In this document: piece after piece, positions 1-5,402 of the stretch
Position numbering within the stretch: the first letter of the stretch is position 1
Layout: every line of letters begins with the position of its first letter
The notes under the pieces: generated by a model
Told to the model about the DNA's origin: nothing
Databases searched by the model: none
Seen by the model: only the letters and a program-made list of their open reading frames with translations
Assembly: GCA_005888955.1 (NCBI GenBank)
Contig: VBCS01000039.1
Location: forward strand, 1 to 6,044
DNA: 6,044 bases
Direction of reading: 5' to 3'
DNA from: Betaproteobacteria bacterium
GTDB taxonomy: Bacteria > Pseudomonadota > Gammaproteobacteria > Burkholderiales > Casimicrobiaceae
Program-made: the position numbers and the translations under genes

Positions 1-565
1 CTGGAATCTCGATGAGCTCTATCTGCGTCCGAATGCGGATTTGGCCAGCTATCGCAAGATCGTGATCGACCCGGCCCAGGTTACGTTCCGCAAAGACTGG
101 AACAAGGATTCTCCCGATCTACACGGCGTGACGCGCCGGCTGCGGGAAGCTGACGCGCAGCGCCTCGCCGACGACACGGCTTCAGCGATGCAAAGTGCCT
201 TAGCCGAGGCGTTCAAGGCACGGGGCTACGAAATCGCCGCGGCCCCCGGACCCGGTGTACTGCGCCTGTCGCCAAGCATTACCGATCTTTACATCAACGC
301 GGCCGAAGATCTATCGCCGGGGACCACCAAATCGTTTACCAAGGACGCGGGGGAAGCGACCCTGCTGCTCGAGGCGCGCGACGCTTCCACCGGAATGCTC
401 CTCGGGCGTGTGGTCGACCATCGCACAGCTCGCGAAACGAAGGGTATAGAGAGAAGAGACCTCATCAGGACGACCAGCGTTTCGGACAGCTTCTGGTTTG
501 AGACCATCTCCAAGCGATGGGCGGCCGACTGCATCAAGGAATTCGAAGCAGTCAAGCATCGCTGA
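1..565 (+). CDS. DUF3313 family protein, 5'-truncated by the window edge
   Basis: The reading frame is open to the left edge: the first complete codon is at 2-4 and 187 codons precede the TGA at 563-565. A TTG at 41 could be taken as a start, but the frame continues upstream as W-N-L-D-E and then LYLRPNADLASYRKIVIDP. That string resembles the early part of DUF3313 proteins, so TTG-41 is an internal leucine and the true start lies outside the window. DUF3313 members are usually about 210-230 residue exported proteins, often lipoproteins, of unknown function, so roughly 30-40 N-terminal residues, including any signal peptide, are probably missing. The rest is mixed and soluble-looking: a segment near LRLSPSITDLYINAAED, a strand-rich part (EATLLLEARDASTGMLLGRVVDHR), and a C-terminal helix with WAADCIKEF. 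Family assignment is by recognition and is fairly confident; the function is unknown. No clear terminator follows. Confidence 0.75.
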   Translation, partial: WNLDELYLRPNADLASYRKIVIDPAQVTFRKDWNKDSPDLHGVTRRLREADAQRLADDTASAMQSALAEAFKARGYEIAAAPGPGVLRLSPSITDLYINAAEDLSPGTTKSFTKDAGEATLLLEARDASTGMLLGRVVDHRTARETKGIERRDLIRTTSVSDSFWFETISKRWAADCIKEFEAVKHR

Positions 566-989
566 GGAACCCGGTATAGGCGACCGCCAGGAGCAATAAA
601 GGTACGCCCAGTATCGGACCCGCATTCCGCGCTTGCGCCCGCGGGTTGCCTGCGCGCGCAATTTGATACGCCGCGCTGCCGGTCGTGCGTCGCGCAACGC
701 GAAGTCTAAACACGGTTGGTCGTCGTGGTTCCCCGCGCCGGATGACCTTGGCGCGAGGCCGAGGGCCCATCGAGCCCCAAAACCCGCGCAGCAAAAAATA
801 TGCTAAAAGACGCGCTGGAAGGGACGCGGCATCGCTCCGAAATTACTAAGGGGTGCGCCTCCCGCGACCAACTACGGAGCCGCTGCGCGCTCTGCTGCGG
901 AGTCGCGAACCCGCGCTTTCCTGCGGCGTGTCCGACAGATTTGGGACCCGCCGCATGGCATTGACCGCAACCGACATCGAGGGAAAACG
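566..989. other. Intergenic region without a credible gene
   Basis: This is 424 bases between the DUF3313 gene and the secreted protein at 990. Short open frames occur on both strands, but they lack ribosome binding sites, use weak starts and are rich in arginine and proline, as expected of random GC-rich frames. A slightly AT-richer patch at about 789-805 contains TATGCT, a possible -10 element, without a convincing -35 partner. No strong hairpin followed by a T-run and no RNA gene was recognised. The promoter of the 990 gene probably lies here but cannot be placed. Confidence 0.5.
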
Positions 990-1481
990 ATGAAGAAAAA
1001 CTTTGCCGCCGTCCTGTTCTTCGCCGCGATGATTGCGGTGCAGTCCGCATGGGCCGAAGACAAGATCGCGGACGTGACCGATATGCAAGCGTTGCGCGCG
1101 GCCGTCCGTGCCGACAAGAAAGCGTTCGTGGCATCGACGCTCAAGCTGACCCCCGCCGAGGCGAAAAGATTCTGGCCGATCTATGACAACTACCAGCGGA
1201 TTGTCGATTCGGCAAACGAGCGGCGTGTCGTTGCAGTTGAAGCGTTGATCGCGCTGGACAAGCCAATTTCCGATCTCTATGCCAGAAATCTCGCGAACGA
1301 GCTGGTCGCCACCGACGAGGTGGAAATCAAGGCCCGGCGAACGCTCCACAATCGCCTGATGAGGGGCGTGCCGACGAGGATATTGCCGCCGAAGAAGGCG
1401 GCGCGCTACCTGCAGCTCGAATCGAAAATCCGCGCCGTCCAAGCCTACGATGTAGCCGCGAACATTCCATTGGTGAAGTAG
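990..1481 (+). CDS. Secreted helical protein with LTxxE/FWPxY motif (Spy/CpxP-like, function unknown)
   Basis: 163 residues. The ATG at 990 is preceded by GAGGG at 979-983 with 6 bases between, which fixes the start. Residues 1-22 form a classical Sec signal peptide: Lys-Lys, a hydrophobic core, and a cleavage site after Ala-Trp-Ala at 20-22. The mature protein of about 141 residues looks almost wholly helical and rich in Lys, Arg and Ala. Residues 53-65 read LTPAEAKRFWPIY, which resembles the LTxxQ-type motif of the periplasmic Spy/CpxP chaperone group. A second, related-looking stretch near 132-148 (LPPKKAARYLQLESKIR) may be the second half of the repeat. The Spy/CpxP link is an inference from this motif; similar proteins are mostly annotated as hypothetical. 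It is probably periplasmic. It stands alone, with 424 bases upstream and a convergent gene downstream. Confidence 0.8.
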   Translation: MKKNFAAVLFFAAMIAVQSAWAEDKIADVTDMQALRAAVRADKKAFVASTLKLTPAEAKRFWPIYDNYQRIVDSANERRVVAVEALIALDKPISDLYARNLANELVATDEVEIKARRTLHNRLMRGVPTRILPPKKAARYLQLESKIRAVQAYDVAANIPLVK

Positions 1482-1506
1482 CGACGCGAGCCGGGGAGTA
1501 GCGGCA

Positions 1507-1555
1507 CGGCCCGCAGGGCCGGGTGTGACCAGGCGAGTCGGCGCATGAGGCCGAC
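1507..1555. terminator. Two GC stem-loops between convergent genes, possible bidirectional terminator
   Basis: The 113 bases between the convergent stop codons at 1481 and 1595 contain CGGCCC-GCA-GGGCCG at 1507-1521 (6-bp stem, 3-base loop) and GTCGGC-GCATGAG-GCCGAC at 1537-1555 (6-bp stem, 7-base loop). Neither is followed by a T-run on either strand, so a strong intrinsic terminator is not shown. In a GC-rich genome stems of this size also arise by chance. The position between convergent genes is the main argument. Confidence 0.3.
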
Positions 1556-1594
1556 ACCCAAGCGGAGGGCGGCGCCGTCGACGATCGATACGCT

Positions 1595-1870
1595 TCAGAT
1601 CTGCTGCTTGCGCTTCGGTTGGACGCTACGGACATGTACCGAAATGAACGCCGGCTCGCGGGCCGCAACCACCTCAATGCTCGCGGGCTCGATGACGACC
1701 GGTGTCGGCATCGGCGCAACGGACTTCCGCGCCGCAAATAGGCCAAGCTCTCGGCTTCCGGAATCGATCTTCGCAGGTGCGATGACCGAGGCACCGATGG
1801 TAAGCGCCGTCAAAGCGATGGCGGCGATCACGAGAGCCGCGCGGGGGGTCGAGGTTTGATAACGGTTCAT
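1595..1870 (-). CDS. Small single-pass membrane or exported protein of unknown function
   Basis: 91 residues on the minus strand. The ATG (complement of 1868-1870) follows a strong AGGAG (complement of 1878-1882) at 7 bases, which is the best evidence that this is a real gene. Residues 1-10 are polar and positively charged, and residues 11-31 form one hydrophobic helix rich in Ala and Ile. The remainder contains a Pro/Val-rich stretch (APMPTPVVIEPASIEVVAAREPA) and ends in a basic tail, QPKRKQQI. The helix could be an uncleaved anchor placing the rest in the periplasm, or a signal peptide with a poor cleavage site. I do not recognise a named family. Codon use is typical of the neighbours. It is transcribed away from the Ton operon, with 639 bases between the two starts, so there is no evidence that they are functionally linked. 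Confidence 0.7.
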   Translation of the reverse strand: MNRYQTSTPRAALVIAAIALTALTIGASVIAPAKIDSGSRELGLFAARKSVAPMPTPVVIEPASIEVVAAREPAFISVHVRSVQPKRKQQI

Positions 1871-2265
1871 GTTCCTTCTCCTGGTTCGTATTCTTCCTGC
1901 TCTGCCTTTGGATGCGTCGCAACCGGGATCCGGATTCGCGATTTCTTGCGGCGTGTCGCCGGTACCGCCTTGCTGTCACGATGGATCGTAGCAGGCCCAA
2001 CGACACCCTCAAGCCACAGGCGACAAACCGCGCGAATCGAGGATCGAGCGTGCCGGACGCGTGACGAAGTGCAAGCGCTGGTCGGCAGCGGGTTGGCCCG
2101 AGGCTTGTGCACCTGCACAAGGCGGCCGACGCATCCACGCTGGCGGATGCCGCGTATCGACGAATGACCGGGCACGCTGCGAGTCGGCCGGGCCGACGCA
2201 CACCGGCGCCGGGTCGGATCGCCCTCGTGCGACCTGCCGCTCGGGTTTCAGCCCTACATTTGAGG
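1871..2265. other. Non-coding region between divergent genes
   Basis: About 395 bases separate the start of the minus-strand small protein from the promoter of the Ton operon. Open frames here are Arg/Pro-rich, mutually overlapping and lack ribosome binding sites. One minus-strand frame (2175-1867) overlaps the next ATG in an ATGA arrangement, but its sequence looks random and it has no upstream Shine-Dalgarno. The only distinct element is the 18-base palindrome at 2104-2121. No Fur box resembling GATAATGATAATCATTATC was seen. Confidence 0.5.
2104..2121. repeat. 18-base inverted repeat, possible operator
   Basis: The sequence CTTGTGCACCTGCACAAG has two perfect 8-base arms around a CC centre. 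The symmetry and its place in the non-coding region upstream of the Ton promoter fit a binding site for a dimeric regulator. It is about 150 bases upstream of the proposed -35 element, which is far for a simple repressor site. A perfect 8-base inverted repeat with a short centre is also not very rare by chance over 6 kb, so this is only a candidate. Confidence 0.25.
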
Positions 2266-2295
2266 TGGACTTTTTTCTGCGGTTTTGTGTAGAAT
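2266..2295 (+). promoter_or_regulatory. Probable sigma70-type promoter of the exbBD-exbD2-tonB operon
   Basis: A TAGAAT at 2290-2295 (5 of 6 matches to TATAAT) lies 18 bases downstream of TGGACT at 2266-2271 (4 of 6 matches to TTGACA). The spacer is a T-rich stretch that stands out from the GC-rich surroundings. Transcription would begin near 2302, giving a leader of about 200 bases before the ATG at 2510. A TTGAGG at 2260-2265 is also present but is 24 bases from the -10, too far to serve as its -35. No Fur box overlaps it. Confidence 0.5.
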
Positions 2296-2317
2296 CCTGC
2301 GACTTTCTGAGGAAAGC

Positions 2318-2343
2318 TTGGCCCCGCCACACGGCGGGGCCAA
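2318..2343 (+). promoter_or_regulatory. Perfect 11-bp stem-loop near the 5' end of the Ton transcript
   Basis: TTGGCCCCGCC (2318-2328) and GGCGGGGCCAA (2333-2343) are exact reverse complements separated by an ACAC loop, giving a very stable hairpin. It begins about 16 bases after the expected transcription start. The bases that follow (TGCGTTTAGGCGTTTTGCG) lack a continuous T-run, so it is not a textbook intrinsic terminator. With no plus-strand gene for more than 800 bases upstream, a terminator of an earlier gene is unlikely. A leader element, such as a stabilising 5' hairpin or a partial attenuator, is the better reading. Confidence 0.5.
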
Positions 2344-2509
2344 TGCGTTTAGGCGTTTTGCGCGCCCGGCCAGAGACTGCAACCAGCAGCGGCTTCGCGG
2401 AGGCACTGTCGGAACAATTTGGGCCACTGCCGGCCATATCCGGAACCAGGCCCGCATGCGTCAGCCTGTCGGGCTCGCCCTAGAACAAACCTATCTGTCT
2501 GGAGACAAT

Positions 2510-3796
2510 ATGTTGAAGATGATCCGTTTGACCGCACTGGCTGCGGCGCTGCTCGTCGCCGTTGCCTCAGCGGTCGTCCCGCAAGCGGCACAGGCTCAAG
2601 CCCAGCCCCCGGCGGCGACAGCACCTGCTGCGCCGCCTGAATCCGCGACGGGGACTCCACCTGCGGCGGCGCCTTCGGCGCCGGCAGGCAGTACCCGGGT
2701 AACCGAAGTCGTCGAGAACCCCTACGGCCTCGAAGCGATGTGGAAGGGCGGCGACATCGTCTTGCGCATTACCCTGGGGATCCTGGTCATCATGTCGATG
2801 GGAAGCTGGTACGTCATTTGCACCAAGGTGTACGAACAGACCAAGATGAACGCGCAGGCGCGCGCCGCGGAAAAATCGTTCTGGACCGCGCCTTCGGTGC
2901 GCCAGGGCGCCGCGGGTCTGAAGGAAGGCAGCCCCTATCGGTTCATCGCCGAATCGGGGCTCGAGGCGACCAGCAAGCACGTCGGATTGCAGGGCAGCGT
3001 CGACGTCAACACCTGGATCACCATGTCGATTCAGCGTGCGATCGACAACGTGCAGGCCCGCACGCAGGACGGCCTCGCCTTTCTCGCCACCGTCGGCTCG
3101 ACGGCGCCCTTCGTGGGGCTCTTCGGGACGGTCTGGGGGATCTATCACGCGCTGACCGCGATCGGCATCGCGGGTCAGGCATCGATCGACAAGGTGGCGG
3201 GACCCGTAGGTGAAGCGCTGATCATGACCGCGCTTGGGTTAGCGGTGGCGGTTCCGGCGGTGCTCGGCTACAACTGGCTGATCCGCCGCAACAAGAGCGC
3301 CATGGACCAGGTCCGCAGTTTCGGTGCCGACCTGCACGCCGTGCTGCTCAGTGCCCCGAAGACTCCGTCCCCGGTGGGCGTCGGCCCCTCGATCGACGAC
3401 GAGGAAGTGGTCTCCACCATCAATACCACGCCGCTCGTCGACGTGATGCTGGTGTTGCTGATCATCTTTCTGATCACGATCCCGGTCGTCACCACGTCGA
3501 TTCCGGTCCAGCTGCCGAAGGAACGCAACGAGATCCGCGAGACCAAGCCGGAGAACATCACCTTGTCGGTCGACGCGGGCGGCCGTATCTACTGGAACGA
3601 TCTGCGGATGGAAAGCACGACTGCGCTCATCGACAGGTTGAAGAAGATCGCCGTGCTCACGCCGCAACCCGAGGTGCAGATCCGCGGCGACGGCGCCGCG
3701 CGCTACGAAGGCGTCGGACGGATCATCTATGCTTGCCAGCGGGCAGGAATTGCGAAGGTCGGCTTCATCACGGAGCCGCCGCCGCGCGGCGGCTGA
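2510..3796 (+). CDS. exbB-exbD1: ExbB-ExbD fusion protein of the TonB energy-transducing motor
   Basis: 428 residues, combining two normally separate inner-membrane motor subunits that use proton flow to energise TonB. The ATG at 2510 follows GGAGA at 2501-2505. The frame is open further upstream, to a TTG at 2285, but that extension overlaps the promoter and has no family resemblance. Residues 1-31 are a signal peptide ending near AQA, followed by an Ala/Pro-rich stretch to about 60, as in signal-bearing ExbBs. The MotA/TolQ/ExbB part has helices near 83-103, 187-220 and 232-258, with TAPFVGLFGTVWGIYHAL at 198-215 and GEALIMTALGLAVAVP at 234-249. E235 and T240 match the polar pore residues E176 and T181 of E. 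coli ExbB. A linker (about 281-299) leads to the ExbD part with NTTPLVDVML at 305-314, where D311 is the essential proton-binding Asp, then a periplasmic domain to 428. Cytoplasmic ExbB C-terminus and ExbD N-terminus make the join topologically sound. The fusion could still be an assembly error, but both halves are intact. Confidence 0.93.
   Translation: MLKMIRLTALAAALLVAVASAVVPQAAQAQAQPPAATAPAAPPESATGTPPAAAPSAPAGSTRVTEVVENPYGLEAMWKGGDIVLRITLGILVIMSMGSWYVICTKVYEQTKMNAQARAAEKSFWTAPSVRQGAAGLKEGSPYRFIAESGLEATSKHVGLQGSVDVNTWITMSIQRAIDNVQARTQDGLAFLATVGSTAPFVGLFGTVWGIYHALTAIGIAGQASIDKVAGPVGEALIMTALGLAVAVPAVLGYNWLIRRNKSAMDQVRSFGADLHAVLLSAPKTPSPVGVGPSIDDEEVVSTINTTPLVDVMLVLLIIFLITIPVVTTSIPVQLPKERNEIRETKPENITLSVDAGGRIYWNDLRMESTTALIDRLKKIAVLTPQPEVQIRGDGAARYEGVGRIIYACQRAGIAKVGFITEPPPRGG
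3374..3796 (+). other. Possible internal start giving a free ExbD1 (140 residues)
   Basis: Inside the fusion, an in-frame GTG at 3374-3376 begins a stretch reading M-G-V-G-P-S-I-D-D-E-E-V-V-S if used as a start. This resembles the usual short acidic N-terminus of free ExbD proteins just before NTTPLVD. The product would be 140 residues, the normal ExbD length. The only Shine-Dalgarno-like sequence is a weak GAAGA at 3358-3362, 11 bases upstream, so efficient internal initiation is not supported. It may mark the old start codon of exbD1 before fusion. Confidence 0.3.
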
Positions 3797-3832
3797 GACG
3801 CGCTTGGCAGCTTATTTTTCGAGGAATACACC

Positions 3833-4267
3833 ATGGCAATGAACGTGGGCTCGGGTGGCATATCGCGCGATCCGGAGGTCATGATCGACATCAATACCAC
3901 GCCGCTGATCGACGTGATGCTGGTGATGCTGGTCATGCTCATCATCACGCTCCCGATCCAGCTGCATGCGATCAATCTCAACATGCCCACAGGCAATCCG
4001 CCGCCGCCCTTAGTCCTGCCGCAGGTCGTCAAGATCGACATCGACGGCGCCGGGACGACCTATTGGAACGGCGAGGTCGTGCCGGATCGGGCGACGCTCG
4101 AGGACAAGATCCGGGCCGCTGCCGCCCAGGTGCCGCAGCCTGAAGTGCATCTGCGTCCCGACAAGGCCTCCAAATACGCGGTAGCCGCGGGCGTGATGGC
4201 ATCGGCGCAGCGGCTCGGCCTTACCAAGATCGGCATCGTCGGCAGCGAACAATTCATCGAGGACTAG
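3833..4267 (+). CDS. exbD2: Second ExbD-type biopolymer transport protein
   Basis: 144 residues. The ATG at 3833 has GAGGA at 3821-3825, 7 bases upstream, and lies 36 bases after the fusion gene, so it is in the same operon. Topology is typical of ExbD: a short cytoplasmic N-terminus with an acidic patch, one transmembrane helix at about 25-45, then a periplasmic domain. NTTPLIDVML at 21-30 carries the essential Asp at position 27. It differs from the ExbD1 half in a Met-rich helix (MLVMLVMLIITLP), a PTGNPPPPLVLP segment after the membrane, and an acidic end (SEQFIED). The two ExbDs are therefore old paralogues rather than a recent duplication. In Xanthomonas a second exbD next to the ton genes is dispensable for iron uptake but needed for other responses. 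A similar specialised role, or supply of free ExbD to a motor built on the fusion, is inferred here. Confidence 0.92.
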   Translation: MAMNVGSGGISRDPEVMIDINTTPLIDVMLVMLVMLIITLPIQLHAINLNMPTGNPPPPLVLPQVVKIDIDGAGTTYWNGEVVPDRATLEDKIRAAAAQVPQPEVHLRPDKASKYAVAAGVMASAQRLGLTKIGIVGSEQFIED

Positions 4268-4368
4268 GCTGCGGCGAATCGACGCTTGCAGCCGACGCTA
4301 AGCTGAGCCGCCACGCAGGCGAGGAAGCGGCGGCGCGAACGCCGGCAGGCGACAGGAGTCCAAAGGCA

Positions 4369-5019
4369 ATGGATTTCGCACGGCAACAGAGAGACCCGAC
4401 CCGGCACTTGATCGGAATCGGGTTCGTCATTCTGATCCATTTATTGGTGGTCTACGCACTCGTGACCGGGCTCGCGCGCAGGGCGGTGGAGGTGATCAAG
4501 AAGCCGCTTACCGCCACGATCCTCGAAGAGATCAAGGCACCGCCGCCCCCTCCGCCACCGCCGAAGAAAATCGAGATTCCGAAGGTTCCGCCGCCGCCGC
4601 AGCAACCCTACGTTCCGCCGCCGGACATACCGGTCCCGACGATATCGCAGGAGCCCGTCATCTCGGCCGTGACCCCCACGCCGCCGCCCGAGCCGCCGGT
4701 GATCGCCCCGCCGGTCGTAGCGCCGCCGCCCCCGCCGGCGCCGCCGAAGCCCGCGGTACGCAAAGGCATCGTACCGATTTCGCGCGTCAGCCCCGAATAC
4801 CCGCGCGAGGCGAGACGCAAGAATATCGACAGCGGTCGGGTCATCGCGCGCCTGAATATCGACGAAAAGGGCAACGTCACCGACGTGAAGATCGTCGAAG
4901 CGAATCCGGCGCGGGTATTCGACCGCGCGGTGATCGACGCGCTATTGCAATGGAAGTTTCAGGCGGACGGAGAAAAGTACGTCGGGGAAATCGAGGTGGA
5001 ATTCAAGCTGACGGATTAG
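4369..5019 (+). CDS. tonB: TonB energy transducer
   Basis: 216 residues. It spans the periplasm and pulls on the plug of TonB-dependent outer-membrane receptors using energy from ExbB/ExbD. The ATG at 4369 follows AGGAG at 4354-4358, with a rather long 10-base gap. A single N-terminal helix (about 14-35) contains His24, matching the functionally important His20 of E. coli TonB; the Ser four residues before it in E. coli is a Val here. Residues 57-128 form the periplasm-spanning linker: 36 of 72 residues are proline, including eight in a row at 58-65, with Glu-Ile-Lys-Pro-type interruptions. The C-terminal TonB domain runs from about 137 to 216, with PEYPREARR at 142-150, a strand-rich core (GRVIARLNIDEKGNVTDVKIVE) and LLQWKF at 192-197. 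It lies 101 bases after exbD2 without a strong terminator between, so co-transcription is likely. Confidence 0.95.
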   Translation: MDFARQQRDPTRHLIGIGFVILIHLLVVYALVTGLARRAVEVIKKPLTATILEEIKAPPPPPPPPKKIEIPKVPPPPQQPYVPPPDIPVPTISQEPVISAVTPTPPPEPPVIAPPVVAPPPPPAPPKPAVRKGIVPISRVSPEYPREARRKNIDSGRVIARLNIDEKGNVTDVKIVEANPARVFDRAVIDALLQWKFQADGEKYVGEIEVEFKLTD

Positions 5020-5043
5020 CGGCGTCGCGTGCGTTAGCCACAG

Positions 5044-5400
5044 CTACTCTGCACGCATCGCGTAGACGACCGTGCTCCACGTCGTGGCGCCGAGCAGAAT
5101 GATCACGACGGCGATCCGCGACAGCGTCAATGGCTGCCCGACGACCATCGCGACGAGGTTGCGAAAGACATCGTAGAAAAGCTCCGGCAGCGCCACCGCA
5201 ACGGCACTCCCGGCGATCAGCCAAAGGAGCGCCAAGACCGGGCGGCGCCAGGCGGGGAGAGTCGCCGGCGCCGGCAGCCGCGCCATCACCTTGGCTGTGA
5301 ATCCATCGTCGGTGACATACGCAGCCGCATGCTCGCGAGCATCGGCCTCGAGCGCCTGTTCGAGCCAGCCGTCATCTGCGTCCGCGTGATTCTTGACCAT
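5044..5400 (-). CDS. Two-helix membrane protein, probable regulator (anti-sigma-like) of the ECF sigma factor
   Basis: 118 residues on the minus strand. The frame can be extended 30 codons upstream, but the ATG at 5400 is preferred: GAAGG (complement of 5407-5411) is 6 bases upstream, and the longer version would run deep into the sigma gene. The start lies only two bases after the sigma factor stop (TGA-AG-ATG), so translation is probably coupled. Residues 1-52 are hydrophilic and acidic at first, with DDGFTAKVMARLP at 31-43, a short motif I associate with small proteins encoded after ECF sigma factors. Hydrophobic helices lie at about 55-72 and 95-113. No zinc-binding HxxxCxxC motif is present, so it is not a ZAS-type anti-sigma factor. 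The cytoplasmic N-terminus could hold the sigma factor at the membrane; this is inferred from position and topology. Its stop is 24 bases from that of tonB, facing it. Confidence 0.75.
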   Translation of the reverse strand: MVKNHADADDGWLEQALEADAREHAAAYVTDDGFTAKVMARLPAPATLPAWRRPVLALLWLIAGSAVAVALPELFYDVFRNLVAMVVGQPLTLSRIAVVIILLGATTWSTVVYAMRAE

Positions 5401-5402
5401 CT

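Noticed and set aside
552..794. An 80-codon minus-strand frame ending in a hydrophobic stretch (GPILGVPLLLLAVAYTGF).
   Set aside because: It has a TTG start with no ribosome binding site, overlaps the end of the DUF3313 gene, and its first half is random-looking Arg/Pro/Gly.
1867..2175. A 102-codon minus-strand frame overlapping the next start as ATGA.
   Set aside because: The overlap looks like coupling, but the protein is low in structure, has no Shine-Dalgarno and resembles no family. Several equally long frames occur here by chance.
2442..2465. A GGAACC at 2442-2447 with CGTC at 2459-2462, resembling an ECF sigma promoter for the Ton operon.
   Set aside because: Only about 11-12 bases separate the two elements, well short of the usual 15-17, so it does not support control by the ECF factor in this window.
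2285..2509. A 75-codon N-terminal extension of the ExbB-ExbD frame, starting at a TTG.
   Set aside because: It overlaps the -10 element and the leader hairpin, has no ribosome binding site and no ExbB resemblance. The ATG at 2510 has a good Shine-Dalgarno and a signal peptide.
2608..2690. The Ala/Pro-rich segment after the ExbB signal peptide as a separate domain or repeat.
   Set aside because: Low-complexity Ala/Pro stretches are common after the signal peptide in this type of ExbB and show no repeat unit.
4267..4293. A GGCTGC...GCAGCC hairpin after exbD2 that might terminate before tonB.
   Set aside because: The stem is six base pairs with a 15-base loop and no T-run. It is too weak to split the operon.
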